Positions 31,486-41,071 are shown, counted from the first letter of the stretch. The stretch is DNA of 54,022 bases from Mycobacterium sp. (GCA_025963385.1 JAOPUT010000168.1:1-54022); one strand, 5' to 3'. The notes: generated by a model from the sequence alone, not told the origin. Program-made: numbers and translations.

Positions 31486-32978
31486 GGCAGGATGACGGTG
31501 CGACCGACGGGTGCCGCGGTAGCCTGTCTGCTCGACAGTCCACGCTGTAGGCCGGCCAGCAGTGCGTCCCGGGTTTCGCGGGGATCGATCAATTCGTCAA
31601 AGCCGAGATGCTCGGCCGAGCGGTAGGACGCCTGCAGTTCGGCGTCGCGCAGCTTGCTGCTCAGATCGTCCTCCGCGTGGGTCGCACGGCTCAGGGCAGC
31701 AGCGCTCATCGCGCCCATCGTGGCGCCGGGATAGGCGTAGGTGGCGACCTGGTCGTCGAATCCCAAGAGGGACATGACCATCGACCCGAAGCCGTAGGCC
31801 TTGCGCAGGGTGACGTGTAGCTTGAGCGTGGTTGCCGCAGTCTGCGCCGCGAACATCCTTGCGCCGCTGCGTAAGACGCCGCTGCTCTCTGACTTGCTGC
31901 CGGGCATCATCCCCGGGTTGTCGGCAAGGAAGACGATTGGCAGGTGGAACGAATCGGCCACCATGATGAAGTGGGCGGCCTTGTCGGCGGCGTCCGCATC
32001 GATCGAACCGGCCATCACCTGAGGCTGATTGGCGACCACGGCAACCGGGTGACCGCCGAGGTGTGCAAGTCCACAGATGATGGCCCTACCGAATCGTGGC
32101 TGTACCTCGAACCAGTCTGGGCGGTCGAAGATCACGTCGAGGACGGCGCGCATGTCGTACACCCGGCGGTTGTCACGCGAGACCACGTCAAGCAGTTCGG
32201 GCGTCGGCCGCGGCGCCGTCGATTCGTCGGCTGGCGAGGTCGGGGGATAGGACCACGCGCTTGGCGGGAAGTAGGACAGGTAGCGGCGAACGTCGTCGAT
32301 GACGCCCTCGTCGTCCTCGGCGACGTTGTGGATCACTCCGCTCTGCAATGCGACGTCTGGCCCACCGAGGTCCTCCTTCGAGATGTCCTCTCCCGTCGAC
32401 TCCTTGACCACCGGCGGACCCGCGGTGAAGATCGCGCCCTGGCGGCTCATGATCCTGAAGTCGCACACCGGGGCCACCAGCGCTCCGTGACCGGCCGACG
32501 GACCCAGCACGGCCGCGACGGTGGGGACGTGCCCTGAGCACCTCGCCTGGGCGAGGAGGTCGGTCGGCGTGCGCCCGTAGTGGCCACCAGTGGGACGGAA
32601 GCCTGCGCCCTCGAGCAACATGACAAGCGGAATCCGGTCCCGCAGTGCGAGTTCGGCGATGCGGTACCGCTTGGAATTCCCGCCGGGGCCGATGCTCCCT
32701 GCCAACGTGGTGAAGTCCTCCGCGCCGACCATCACGGGCGAGCCGTTGAGCAGTCCGGAACCGACGACGATGCCGTCTGCGGCGATCTCACCACCGACGA
32801 GGGTGCCGATCTCGCGAAAGGACCCCTTGTCGAGCAGTCGGTCGAGCCGGGCGCGGGCATCGAGCTTGCCCTTGTCGTGGTGCTTGGCAAGACGCTCGGG
32901 GCCACCCATCGCCCAGGTGTGATGGCGGCGGCGCTCGAGGTCGTCGAGGGTGTCCTGCCAGTCCTGCGCCTTCGTCAT
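31482..32978 (-). CDS. acyl-CoA carboxylase carboxyltransferase (beta) subunit, AccD-like
   Basis: A 498-residue biotin-dependent carboxyltransferase that would transfer CO2 from carboxybiotin to an acyl-CoA. N-domain signatures are ERLAKHHDKGKLDARARLDRLLD (split by the start helix), VVGSGLLNGSPVMV and EGAGFRPTGG; the C-domain has FLADNPGMMPG, AYGFGSMVMSL and AYPGATMGAMSA. No biotin carboxylase (AccA) gene is nearby, so it must use one encoded elsewhere or act as a decarboxylase-like homologue. The start at 32978 is one of two close ATGs. Divergent from the P450 gene. Confidence 0.9.
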   Translation of the reverse strand: MTKAQDWQDTLDDLERRRHHTWAMGGPERLAKHHDKGKLDARARLDRLLDKGSFREIGTLVGGEIAADGIVVGSGLLNGSPVMVGAEDFTTLAGSIGPGGNSKRYRIAELALRDRIPLVMLLEGAGFRPTGGHYGRTPTDLLAQARCSGHVPTVAAVLGPSAGHGALVAPVCDFRIMSRQGAIFTAGPPVVKESTGEDISKEDLGGPDVALQSGVIHNVAEDDEGVIDDVRRYLSYFPPSAWSYPPTSPADESTAPRPTPELLDVVSRDNRRVYDMRAVLDVIFDRPDWFEVQPRFGRAIICGLAHLGGHPVAVVANQPQVMAGSIDADAADKAAHFIMVADSFHLPIVFLADNPGMMPGSKSESSGVLRSGARMFAAQTAATTLKLHVTLRKAYGFGSMVMSLLGFDDQVATYAYPGATMGAMSAAALSRATHAEDDLSSKLRDAELQASYRSAEHLGFDELIDPRETRDALLAGLQRGLSSRQATAAPVGRTVILP

Positions 32979-33171
32979 GGGGGCCATCCTCACAGGTGGG
33001 TGCCGGTGCCGTCCGCGGTATGGTCGTTGACCGTACTGAATTGCTTACTGTAGCGTCGACGTCCGTGGTGGGCAGGGTCGGCACTCGGGTGGTCGTCGGT
33101 GATCGGGACGTCCGATGCCTCGAGGCCGCCGTCGGCGCCCTCGGTGATGCGGGCACGGTGTCGGGGCACCG
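32979..33171. promoter_or_regulatory. divergent region between carboxylase and P450 genes
   Basis: 193 bp with no gene. The stretch around 33030-33056 (TACTGAATTGCTTACTGTAG) is AT-richer than its surroundings and holds TTGCTTACTGT-like -10 candidates. No convincing palindrome. Confidence 0.3.
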
Positions 33172-34407
33172 ATGAGCACGCCCATCATGGACGAGGCCGC
33201 CAAGCTGCTCGCCGACCCTAAGGCCTACACCGACGAGCTCGCCATGCACCGTGCGCTGGCCCACCTCCGTGCCGAGGCTCCGGTGTCCTGGGTCGACGTG
33301 CCGGGGTATGCACCGTTCTGGGTGATCACCAAGCACGCCGACATCATGGCGATCGAGCGCGCCAACGACGTCTTCACCAACTCGCCGCGACCAGTCCTGA
33401 CGACGGTCGAGGGCGACGCGCAGCAGGCCGCGATGGGCATCAGCACGCTGATCCACATGGATGACCCGCGGCACCGCGTCGTACGGGCCGTCGGCGCCGA
33501 TTGGTTCCGCCCGAAGGCAATGCGGGCCTTGAAGATTCGCGTCGACGAACTCGCCGCGACGTTCGTCGATCGGATGGTCGACGCAGGCGGGGAGTGCGAT
33601 TTCGTCCAGGCGGTCGCGGTGAACTTCCCGCTGTACGTGATCATGTCGCTGTTCGGTCTGCCGGAATCCGACTTCCCGCGGATCCTGAAGTACACCCAGG
33701 AGCTCTTCGGCAGCGACGACGAGGAGCTTCAGCGCGGTACGACCATGGAGGAGCGTGGCCTCGCGCTGTTCGAGATGTTCAGCTACTTCAACGACGTCAC
33801 GGCATCGCGGCGGCAGACGCCGACCGAGGATCTGGCGTCGGCCATCGCCAATGCCCGCATCGACGGTGAGCCACTGTCCGACATCGACACGGTGTCCTAC
33901 TACCTCATCATCGCGACCGCAGGGCATGACACCACCAGCGCGACGATCTCGGGCGGCCTTCAGGCGCTCATCGAGAACCCCGATCAGTTGCAGCGCCTCC
34001 GCGACGACCCTGGTCTGATGGGCTTGGCCACCGAGGAGATGATCCGCTGGGTCACACCCGTCAAGGAGTTCATGCGAACGGCGCAGGAGGACACCATGAT
34101 TCGGGACGTGTCGATCAGGGCCGGCGAGTCGGTGCTGCTGTCCTACCCGTCGGGCAACCGCGACGAGGACGTGTTCACCGAACCGTTCCGCTTCGACGTG
34201 GGGCGTGATCCCAACAAGCACGTGGCGTTCGGCTACGGCGTGCACTTCTGCCTCGGCGCGGCACTGGCCCGCATGGAGGTCAACAGCTTCTTCTCGGCGC
34301 TGGTGCCGCGGCTGCGCTCGATCGAGTTGACCGGCAGGCCCGAACACACGGCCACGGTCTTCGTCGGCGGCCTCAAGCACCTGCCGATCCGCTACGAGTT
34401 GGACTAG
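33172..34407 (+). CDS. cytochrome P450
   Basis: A 411-residue soluble bacterial P450 monooxygenase. The I-helix oxygen-activation motif is AGHDTT (about residue 246), the K-helix ExxR is in ATEEMIRW, and the haem-thiolate loop is FGYGVHFCLGAALARME (about 352-368). The N-terminus has no membrane anchor. The ATG at 33172 fits the family, though the ribosome site is weak. No ferredoxin or reductase gene is adjacent. The subfamily cannot be set by eye; the MSLFGLPESDFPRI style resembles lipid- or terpene-hydroxylating mycobacterial P450s. Confidence 0.93.
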   Translation: MSTPIMDEAAKLLADPKAYTDELAMHRALAHLRAEAPVSWVDVPGYAPFWVITKHADIMAIERANDVFTNSPRPVLTTVEGDAQQAAMGISTLIHMDDPRHRVVRAVGADWFRPKAMRALKIRVDELAATFVDRMVDAGGECDFVQAVAVNFPLYVIMSLFGLPESDFPRILKYTQELFGSDDEELQRGTTMEERGLALFEMFSYFNDVTASRRQTPTEDLASAIANARIDGEPLSDIDTVSYYLIIATAGHDTTSATISGGLQALIENPDQLQRLRDDPGLMGLATEEMIRWVTPVKEFMRTAQEDTMIRDVSIRAGESVLLSYPSGNRDEDVFTEPFRFDVGRDPNKHVAFGYGVHFCLGAALARMEVNSFFSALVPRLRSIELTGRPEHTATVFVGGLKHLPIRYELD

Positions 34408-34414
34408 CGCCTGC

Positions 34415-34476
34415 CGCGAGCGTGCGCATTGTTCGATCGTCGCGCGGCGTGTCGGCCTCAGACACGCACGCTCGCG
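34415..34476. terminator. long-armed inverted repeat between convergent genes
   Basis: CGCGAGCGTGCG (34415-34426) and CGCACGCTCGCG (34465-34476) are perfect 12-bp arms around a 38-nt loop. It lies 8 bp after the P450 stop and 12 bp from the ybdD-like stop, so it can serve both convergent transcripts. Confidence 0.65.
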
Positions 34477-34487
34477 CCAAGAGGGCG

Positions 34488-34685
34488 TCAGCAGCAGCGG
34501 GGTTCGACCGCGGCGGAGCCGTACCGCATCCGCCAGTAGTCGCGTTCGGACATCACCGGTTCACCGGGGTGGGTGCGGGTGCGGTGGTCGACGTAGCGTC
34601 GGTAATGGTTGTCGCCCATCAATGAGCTGACGTACCAACCGATCTGACGGCCGGTCCGCGTGATTCCGGTGGCAACTCGTCCCAT
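34488..34685 (-). CDS. YbdD/YjiX-family small protein (CstA partner)
   Basis: A 65-residue protein of the YbdD/YjiX (DUF466) family: GWYVSSLMGDNHYRRYVDH and HPGEPVMSERDYWRMRYG are diagnostic. The family is genetically linked to CstA-type pyruvate/peptide transporters and thought to be needed for their function. The ATG at 34685 has GGAGG upstream and lies inside the cstA reading frame, so the two genes overlap by 67 bp in different frames. The tail ends in Cys-Cys. Confidence 0.9.
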   Translation of the reverse strand: MGRVATGITRTGRQIGWYVSSLMGDNHYRRYVDHRTRTHPGEPVMSERDYWRMRYGSAAVEPRCC

Positions 34686-36928
34686 TGCTTCTGCACCTCC
34701 TTCTCGGCTGCGGTCGGGATCATGCCCGACGGGGCGAAGAAGCGCGAGGGAACGGGATCGTCCGCGCTCAGTGGACGGCCACCGCCCCGAATGGCCTTGA
34801 GGGCTACCACGATCCCGGCCAGGAAGACGATCACCACCAGCACCGCGAAGATCACCGACAGCGTGCCCTGGATGAACGTGTTGCGGATGACCGCGTCGAT
34901 CTGGCCGGCGTTCTTGGCCGCGCCGAACGCCGTCTTGCCTGCGTCCTTGGCGTTGACGTACTGGGCGTGCTGAGACCAGTAACCGACCTTGGGATCGCCG
35001 GAGAAGATCTTCTGCCACGACGCCGTCATCGTCACGATCAGATCCCATGCGAGCGGAAGCCCGGGAATCCAGGCCCACTTCACCAGGCCGCGCTTGATGA
35101 CCACGACCGTGACGACCGTCAGCGCGATCGCGGCCAGCAGCTGGTTGGCGATGCCGAACAGTGGGAACAGCGTGTTGATGCCGCCGAGGGGATCGGTGAC
35201 GCCCATCAGCAGGATGCTGCCCCACGCGGCGACCACGATGAGGCTGCACGCCCAGGCGCCGACGCGCCAGCTGGGGTTGCGCAACTTCTTCAGTGGGCCA
35301 CCGAGATTGGCGAGCCCGTCGGACAGCATGAACCGCGCGACGCGGGTGCCCGCGTCGACGGTGGTGAGAATGAACAGGGCCTCGAACATGATCGCGAAGT
35401 GGTACCAGAACGCCTTGAGGCCGGTACCGCCGAAGACCTGGTGCAGGACCTCCGACATGCCGAACGCGAGGGTCGGTGCGCCACCCGTGCGCGAGACGAT
35501 CGAGTCCTCGCCGACGCTCTGCGCCGCCTCGGTGATCTGGTCACCGGTGATCGGCGCTCCCGACAGACCGAGGCCGTTGACGTAGTCGGCCGCGGTCTGC
35601 GCGGTGGTGCCCGTCTGCGCGGTGGGGGCATTGACGGCGAAGTACAGGTGCTGGTTCAGGATGGCCGCGGTGATCAGCGCCATGATCGCGACGAACGACT
35701 CGGTGAGCATGCCGCCGTAGCCGATCAGCCGCATCTGGCTCTCCTTCTCCAGGAGCTTGGGCGTGGTGCCCGAGGAGATCAGGGAGTGAAAGCCGGAGAG
35801 CGCACCGCAGGCGATCGTGATGAACAGGAACGGGAACAGCGAGCCCGCGAACACCGGCCCCGTGCCGCTGGAGGCGAACGAGGAGATCGCGGGGGCCTCC
35901 ATGATGGGGCGGGCGACGAGGATGCCGATGGCCAGCAGGATGATGGTGCCGACCTTCATGAACGTCGACAGGTAGTCGCGCGGGGCGAGCAACAGCCAGA
36001 CGGGCAGCACGGAGGCGGCCAGGCCGTAGACGATGATGCACCACGACAGCGTCACCTTCGACAGGGTGAACCAGTCTGCACCCCAAGAGGTTTCGGCGAC
36101 CCAGCCGCCGGAGACCACGGCGAGCAGCAGTAGCGCGACACCGATCAGGGACACCTCCGAGACGCGCCCCGGGCGCAGGAAGCGCAGGTAGAGACCCATG
36201 AAGATGGCGATCGGGATGGTCATCGCAATGGAGAACACGCCCCATGGGCTCTCGGCGAGGGCATTGACGACGACGAGTGCGAGCACCGCCAGCAGGATCA
36301 CCATGATGACCAGCACGCCGACGATCGCCGCGACGCCACCGATCGTGCCCAACTCGTCGCGTGCCATCTGACCGAGTGACCGCCCGCGGCGACGGACCGA
36401 GATGGACAGCACCAGGTAGTCCTGCACGCAACCGGCGAACACCGCGCCGACGATGATCCAGATGGTGCCCGGCAGATAGCCCATCTGCATGGCGAGCACC
36501 GGACCGACGAGGGGGCCCGCGCCTGCGATGGCGGCGAAGTGGTGGCCGAACAGCACCCGCCGATCGGTGGGCATGTAGTCGGTGCCGTTCTCGAACACCT
36601 CTGCCGGGGTGGCGTAGTCGTCGCGGGGCTTGACGATCTTCATCTCGATGAGACGCGCGTAGAACCGATATCCGATGACGTAGGTGCAGACCGCGGCGAT
36701 GACGAACCAGACCGCGCTGACCGTCTCACCGCGGAAGAAGGCGATCACCGCCCAGGCGGCCGCACCCAGTAGCGCGATGACGGCGAAGACGATCTTGTGC
36801 CTGGTGGTGATCGGTGATCGGTCGATGATCGCCACCGGAGGCAGGTCGGCCTCGGTGCGGACGTAGGTGATGTCGCCGTCGGTGACCTCGGTGCGGCCGC
36901 GTGAGGTGGGTACCGGAGTTGTAGCCAT
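34619..36928 (-). CDS. cstA: carbon starvation protein CstA (Rv3063-like)
   Basis: A 769-residue polytopic membrane protein with many hydrophobic segments, first at about residues 45-63. Family hallmarks include GYRFYARLIEMKIVKP, DRRVLFGHHFAAIAGAGPLVGPVLAMQMGYLPG (read as two adjacent blocks) and AGCVQDYLVL. CstA proteins import peptides or pyruvate under carbon limitation. The ATG at 36928 has AAAGGATC upstream. ligB is immediately upstream on the same strand and ybdD downstream, the order seen for Rv3062-Rv3063. Confidence 0.95.
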   Translation of the reverse strand: MATTPVPTSRGRTEVTDGDITYVRTEADLPPVAIIDRSPITTRHKIVFAVIALLGAAAWAVIAFFRGETVSAVWFVIAAVCTYVIGYRFYARLIEMKIVKPRDDYATPAEVFENGTDYMPTDRRVLFGHHFAAIAGAGPLVGPVLAMQMGYLPGTIWIIVGAVFAGCVQDYLVLSISVRRRGRSLGQMARDELGTIGGVAAIVGVLVIMVILLAVLALVVVNALAESPWGVFSIAMTIPIAIFMGLYLRFLRPGRVSEVSLIGVALLLLAVVSGGWVAETSWGADWFTLSKVTLSWCIIVYGLAASVLPVWLLLAPRDYLSTFMKVGTIILLAIGILVARPIMEAPAISSFASSGTGPVFAGSLFPFLFITIACGALSGFHSLISSGTTPKLLEKESQMRLIGYGGMLTESFVAIMALITAAILNQHLYFAVNAPTAQTGTTAQTAADYVNGLGLSGAPITGDQITEAAQSVGEDSIVSRTGGAPTLAFGMSEVLHQVFGGTGLKAFWYHFAIMFEALFILTTVDAGTRVARFMLSDGLANLGGPLKKLRNPSWRVGAWACSLIVVAAWGSILLMGVTDPLGGINTLFPLFGIANQLLAAIALTVVTVVVIKRGLVKWAWIPGLPLAWDLIVTMTASWQKIFSGDPKVGYWSQHAQYVNAKDAGKTAFGAAKNAGQIDAVIRNTFIQGTLSVIFAVLVVIVFLAGIVVALKAIRGGGRPLSADDPVPSRFFAPSGMIPTAAEKEVQKQWDELPPESRGPAVRSVGTSAH

Positions 36929-36982
36929 GCACCGATCCTTTCACCGCGCGGACCACCCATTGGCGGAATGGCCCCCTTTCGT

Positions 36983-38551
36983 TCAGCCTTCGTACAGCGT
37001 CCGCACGGTGTCGATCGTGTCGGCGTCGGCGGGACCCTTGTCGTCGCGGTACCGCAGCACGCGGGCGAAGCGCAGGGCCATTCCGCCCGGGTAGCGGCTC
37101 GACGTCTGGACCCCGTCGAGCGCGATCTCGACCACCTGCTCGGGCCGCAACGTCACCACGTATCGATCGGTCGGTCCGTCGGCGAGTTCGAGGAACCGGC
37201 TCGTCTGCCAGTCCAGCATGGCGTCGGTCATGCCCTTGAAGGTCTTGCCCAGCATGATGAATTCGCCCGTGGCGGGATCGCGCGCGCCGAGGTGGATGTT
37301 GGACAGCTTGCCGGTGCGCCTGCCCGAGCCCCATTCCACCGCTAGCACGACGAGATCGAGGGTGTGGACGGGTTTGACCTTGAGCCAACCCGCTCCCCGC
37401 CGGCCCGCCTCGTACGGCGCGGTGGGTGACTTCGCCATCACCCCCTCGTGGCCGGCCTGCAGGGTCGCCGCGAGGAACGCCGCCGCGGACTCGGAATCGG
37501 ACATGGTCAATCGATCGACGCGCTGCGCGGCGGGCACGATCGCGTCGAGGGCTGCGAGGCGCTCCGTCGTGGGCAGGTCGAGGAGATCGGCACCGTCGAG
37601 GTGCAGCAGATCGAAGAAGAACACCGACAGCGGTTGGGCGGCTCTCGCGGCTTCGACGTCGGCGCTACGGTCCCTGCCGCCCCTACCTCCACCGCGGCCG
37701 AACCGCGATGCCGTCACCTGAAATCGGTGCGGGCGCCCGTCCGGACGCAGCGCGATGGCCTCGGCGTCGGCGATGAGGGTGGTGACCGGCAGCGCGAGCG
37801 CGGCCTCCACCACCTCGGGCAGCCGTGCGGTGATGTCGTCGAGGCTGCGGGTGTAGATCGACACGTTCTCACCTGCGCGGTGAATCTGTACGCGGGCACC
37901 GTCGAGCTTGGCTTCGAACACGGCTGTCCCGCCGAGCCTTTCGAGCGCGTCGTCGACTCCGGTGGCCGTCTGGGCGAGCATGGGGCCCACGGGGCGGCCG
38001 ACCTGGAGCGTGAACGCGGCGAGCGCAGCCCTGCCATCGGTCAGCGCGGCGGCCGCCACGGTCGGCAGCTCACCGCCGAGCATCGCCGCCCTTCGCACCT
38101 CGGCGGCGGGGACCGCGGCGGCCTTGGCGACCGCATCGGCCATGACGCCGACGAGGGCGCCCTGGCGCAACTCGCCGCTCAGCAGGCGCCGCAGGAACGT
38201 CTGCTCGGCCTCGGTCGACGCGGCGAACAGTGCGGTCAACAGGTCGGCGCGGCGCGCTTGCGAACCCGGCCCCGACACGAGCCCGATCTCGGTGAACGTG
38301 CTGTGCACGCCCGGCACCGTCAGCGACGGCACGGCAGCGGCGGATGGCAGCGACCGTAGAGCTGCCCAGCCGACGCCGATCTGACGCTGCGGCAACTCGC
38401 CGGAGAGCCACGACACCACGACGGCGACCAGCTGAGGGTCGTCCTCCGCGGCGGCAACGCTGAGCAGGTCCGCGATGCGACCGATCTTGGCCGAGCGTGC
38501 CGAGACTGCACCGACATCGGCGGACGCGACGGCGACATCGACGAGCAACAC
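36983..38551 (-). CDS. ligB: ATP-dependent DNA ligase LigB (Rv3062-like)
   Basis: A 522-residue ATP-dependent ligase. The N-terminal helical DNA-binding domain contains [16 protein letters not shown]. The nucleotidyl-transferase motif I is [14 protein letters not shown] (Lys forms the AMP adduct, about residue 215), followed by [15 protein letters not shown], then GVMAKSP and [21 protein letters not shown], and an OB-fold end. The match to M. tuberculosis LigB is strong throughout. Start set at GTG 38551; the frame runs open to 39514 but that part is antisense to the JmjC gene. LigB is non-essential and its physiological role is poorly defined. Confidence 0.95.
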   Translation of the reverse strand: MLLVDVAVASADVGAVSARSAKIGRIADLLSVAAAEDDPQLVAVVVSWLSGELPQRQIGVGWAALRSLPSAAAVPSLTVPGVHSTFTEIGLVSGPGSQARRADLLTALFAASTEAEQTFLRRLLSGELRQGALVGVMADAVAKAAAVPAAEVRRAAMLGGELPTVAAAALTDGRAALAAFTLQVGRPVGPMLAQTATGVDDALERLGGTAVFEAKLDGARVQIHRAGENVSIYTRSLDDITARLPEVVEAALALPVTTLIADAEAIALRPDGRPHRFQVTASRFGRGGGRGGRDRSADVEAARAAQPLSVFFFDLLHLDGADLLDLPTTERLAALDAIVPAAQRVDRLTMSDSESAAAFLAATLQAGHEGVMAKSPTAPYEAGRRGAGWLKVKPVHTLDLVVLAVEWGSGRRTGKLSNIHLGARDPATGEFIMLGKTFKGMTDAMLDWQTSRFLELADGPTDRYVVTLRPEQVVEIALDGVQTSSRYPGGMALRFARVLRYRDDKGPADADTIDTVRTLYEG

Positions 38552-38659
38552 GTGACCACCCTGACACGGCGGTCCGACATCGGCCGTTTGGTTCGGCGCG
38601 CGGATGGGCAATTTCCCAGTGCACACGCATGGCACAGCCCAACAGAAAAGAGAACGACC

Positions 38660-38836
38660 ATGGCACTCAACGACGAGGACATCTCCACCTCCGGCGCCGG
38701 CGGCGAGGGTCCTGCCGACGGTGGCTCGAACCCCGGAGGTCATGACGGCGGGGCCGACGGCTCCGCAGGCGAGGGTCCAGCCGACGGTGGCTCGAACCCC
38801 GGCGGTCATGACGGCGGCGCCGACGGCACGGCGTAA
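38660..38836 (+). CDS. 58-residue repeat peptide, candidate RiPP precursor
   Basis: A small protein with an acidic 14-residue leader-like start ([14 protein letters not shown]) and two identical 20-residue units, [20 protein letters not shown], at 15-34 and 37-56, separated by SA and ending TA. It has no Cys, aromatic residue or membrane segment. Asn, Asp and His occur in Gly-rich, flexible context, ideal for side-chain hydroxylation. A ribosome site (AAAAGAGAA) precedes the ATG. It is 9 bp upstream of a JmjC/cupin oxygenase and two genes upstream of a ferredoxin-like protein. I do not recognise a named family; modification by the neighbour is inference. Confidence 0.8.
   Translation: MALNDEDISTSGAGGEGPADGGSNPGGHDGGADGSAGEGPADGGSNPGGHDGGADGTA
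38702..38827 (+). repeat. tandem coding repeat (two 60-bp units, period 66)
   Basis: Units 38702-38761 and 38768-38827 differ at three bases (CCT/CCA, GGA/GGC, GGG/GGC), all synonymous third positions. The 6-bp linkers differ. The peptide repeat is therefore conserved at the protein level, not only as fresh DNA duplication. Confidence 0.9.
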
Positions 38837-38845
38837 CCAGCCCGC

Positions 38846-40072
38846 GTGCTGAACCGCTGCATCGCCACCGATACCGGGTCGTTCGCGACCCGGTATTGGG
38901 GGCGCCTGCCGTTGTTGAGCCGGGCCGCCACGCTGCCGCAGGGCTTCAGCGACCTGCTGTCGGAAGCGGCGGTCGACGAACTGATCTCCGAGCGCGGCGT
39001 ACGGGCGCCGTTCATCCGGATGGCCGCCCACGGAGACCTGCTGGCGCGCGACTGCTACCTCGGGCCTGCCGGCTTCGGTGCCGAGATGCCCGACCAGGTG
39101 GATTCGGCGAAGGTGTTGGCGCAGTTCGCCGGTGGCGCCACGATCGTGCTTCAGGGCCTGCACCGGCTGTGGCCGCCGCTGATCGAGTTCGTCCGAAGCA
39201 TGGTCGACGACATCGGCCACCCCGTTCAGGCCAACGCCTACGTCACGCCGCCGAACAACAGGGGTTTCGATCCGCACTACGACGTGCACGACGTGTTCGT
39301 GCTCCAGGCCGCCGGACACAAACGTTGGATCGTGCACGCGCCGGTGCACGCGGATCCCCTCCCGTCCCAGCCGTGGACCGACCACCGCGCCGCCATCGCC
39401 GACCGTGTCGCTGATGACGCCGTCATCGACGCGGTGCTGGGGCCCGGCGACTCGCTCTACTTGCCGCGCGGATGGATTCACTCCGCTCAGGCACTCGAGG
39501 CGACGTCGATCCACCTGACGCTCGGGGTCTCACCCGTCACCGGCGTCGACGTGGCCCACGCCGTCGTCGACGCCCTCGCCACGCTCGAGGAATTTCGGGC
39601 GTCCCTTCCGATGGGCATCGACGCCTCCGACCGCGGCGCCATGGCGGCGGTGGCCTCCAAGATCATGGCCGAGGTCGCCGAAACCATGCGGCACCGCACC
39701 GCGGAGATCACCGACGACGCGGCTGCGCGGCTGGCGCGACGGCATGCCGAGCGCACCCGACCCGTCCCGGTTCGGCCCTTGGCGACACTCGTGGCGGCCG
39801 CGCACGCGGAGACGACCGCGGTGGTGTGGCGCCGCGGCCTCGTCGCCGAGGTGGATCACCGTGATGACCGCGTCGTCCTTCGCCTACCGGATCGGACGAT
39901 CACGTTTCCGACGTCGTGCGGACCCGCCGTCGACGCACTGCGCCACGGGTTGGTCGCCGATGCCCGCTCGACGCCGGGCCTCGTCCCCGCCGATGCGGCG
40001 GTACTGATTCGACGGCTGCTCCGCGAGGCGGTGGTCGTCCCCACAGATTCACGGGGACAATCGACCCCGTGA
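38846..40072 (+). CDS. JmjC/cupin Fe(II)/2-oxoglutarate oxygenase, ribosomal-oxygenase-like
   Basis: A 408-residue JmjC-type hydroxylase related to the NO66/MINA53/YcfD group. The iron facial triad is His144-x-Asp146 (FDPHYDVHD) and His212 (LPRGWIHSA); Lys159 ([10 protein letters not shown]) is a possible 2-oxoglutarate contact. The segment [13 protein letters not shown] is characteristic. The remaining about 170 residues would be the dimerisation and winged-helix part of that group. Known relatives hydroxylate Arg or His of ribosomal proteins. Here the start GTG lies 9 bp after the repeat-peptide stop with no separate ribosome site, implying translational coupling, so the peptide is the likely substrate. 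Confidence 0.88.
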   Translation: MLNRCIATDTGSFATRYWGRLPLLSRAATLPQGFSDLLSEAAVDELISERGVRAPFIRMAAHGDLLARDCYLGPAGFGAEMPDQVDSAKVLAQFAGGATIVLQGLHRLWPPLIEFVRSMVDDIGHPVQANAYVTPPNNRGFDPHYDVHDVFVLQAAGHKRWIVHAPVHADPLPSQPWTDHRAAIADRVADDAVIDAVLGPGDSLYLPRGWIHSAQALEATSIHLTLGVSPVTGVDVAHAVVDALATLEEFRASLPMGIDASDRGAMAAVASKIMAEVAETMRHRTAEITDDAAARLARRHAERTRPVPVRPLATLVAAAHAETTAVVWRRGLVAEVDHRDDRVVLRLPDRTITFPTSCGPAVDALRHGLVADARSTPGLVPADAAVLIRRLLREAVVVPTDSRGQSTP

Positions 40073-40079
40073 GCCGAGG

Positions 40080-40970
40080 ATGACCACCCCCGCCAAGCCG
40101 CCCCCGTGCAGCGACCAGTCGCTGGCGCGCGACGATCCACTCTTCGGCACCGCTTCGGCGGGCCACGCCTGGGTGCTGCTCGAGATGGCGGGCCCGTGGG
40201 GTCGGTCGGCGCTGCTCGAATCACCCTCGCTCGTCGACCCGTCCGTCGGACGGGCCATCGCGCGCCGCTTCGAGACGGCGGGGCTGCGCATCGCGGCGAT
40301 CCGTCGGCCAGGCCGTCGACCCGCAACCCCTCGGTGGCGCTGGTTCATCGCGCGGTCGGACGAGGGCAGCGAGGCGCTCTACCAGGGTGAGGTGAACGGG
40401 CCCGAGGACTATCTCGACATCGCCACCGACGGATCCGACGGCGCACCGGCCCGCGGTCCGCTCGTCGCCGTCTGCGCCCACGGCAAGCACGACCAGTGCT
40501 GCGCCGTCAGGGGTCGGTCCGCGACCGCGGCCATCGCCAGTCAGTATCCCGAATTCACTTGGGAATGTTCGCATTTGGGCGGCGACCGCTTCGCCGCGAC
40601 GATGCTGGTCCTGCCGGAAGGCTTGTGCTACGGCCGCGTCGACTCCACCGACGCGGCGGAGCTGGTGACGCTGTACCTCGACGGGCGGCTGGTCAACCGA
40701 TTCCTGCGCGGGCGCACCTCGCTGCCACACGCCGTCCAGGCCGCCCAGCACTTCGCGCGCGAAGCCACGGGAGACGACCGCATCGCCGCACTCTCGCCGC
40801 TCGACGTCCAGCACGACGACCACCACATTCGCGTCGTGCTGGCCGCCGACGACGGCCCGCTCGAAGTCGTGCTCGCCGAGCAACTGTCCGAGCCATTGCG
40901 GTCCATGTGCCACTCCTCGGTCGCCGGGCGGGTGCGGACGTATGCACTGGTGTCGATGCGCCCGGCCTGA
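40080..40970 (+). CDS. sucrase/ferredoxin-like (thioredoxin-fold) protein
   Basis: A 296-residue Suc_Fer-like protein. The domain core [15 protein letters not shown] (Cys132, Cys140, Cys141) followed by [26 protein letters not shown] (Cys163, Cys183) is diagnostic. Homologous thioredoxin-fold ferredoxins bind a [2Fe-2S] cluster, though which of these Cys are ligands is uncertain. The ATG at 40080 has GTGAG upstream, and the gene starts 7 bp after the JmjC stop. Third gene of the putative peptide-modification operon; it might reduce or supply iron for the oxygenase, or act on the product. Confidence 0.86.
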   Translation: MTTPAKPPPCSDQSLARDDPLFGTASAGHAWVLLEMAGPWGRSALLESPSLVDPSVGRAIARRFETAGLRIAAIRRPGRRPATPRWRWFIARSDEGSEALYQGEVNGPEDYLDIATDGSDGAPARGPLVAVCAHGKHDQCCAVRGRSATAAIASQYPEFTWECSHLGGDRFAATMLVLPEGLCYGRVDSTDAAELVTLYLDGRLVNRFLRGRTSLPHAVQAAQHFAREATGDDRIAALSPLDVQHDDHHIRVVLAADDGPLEVVLAEQLSEPLRSMCHSSVAGRVRTYALVSMRPA

Positions 40971-41071
40971 CGTCGCGCCGAACACCTTCGTCCCAGCAAC
41001 ATCGCAGTAAACGGTCAGGAACCGCGGCCACACTCGCTGCTACATCGTTCACTCCCGACCGAAGGGCGACC

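Noticed and set aside
38702..38827. Possible CRISPR-like or non-coding tandem repeat
   Set aside because: Only two units, the period is a multiple of three, the differences are synonymous and the frame is open throughout, so it is a coding repeat.
38660..38836. Alternative view of the repeat peptide as a PE/PGRS or secreted Gly-rich protein
   Set aside because: It lacks the PE N-terminal domain, a signal peptide and the GGAGG-type PGRS repeats; its tight link to an oxygenase gene fits a substrate peptide better.
38552..39514. N-terminal extension of the ligB reading frame
   Set aside because: LigB similarity begins at the GTG at 38551; the extension is antisense to the repeat peptide and JmjC gene.
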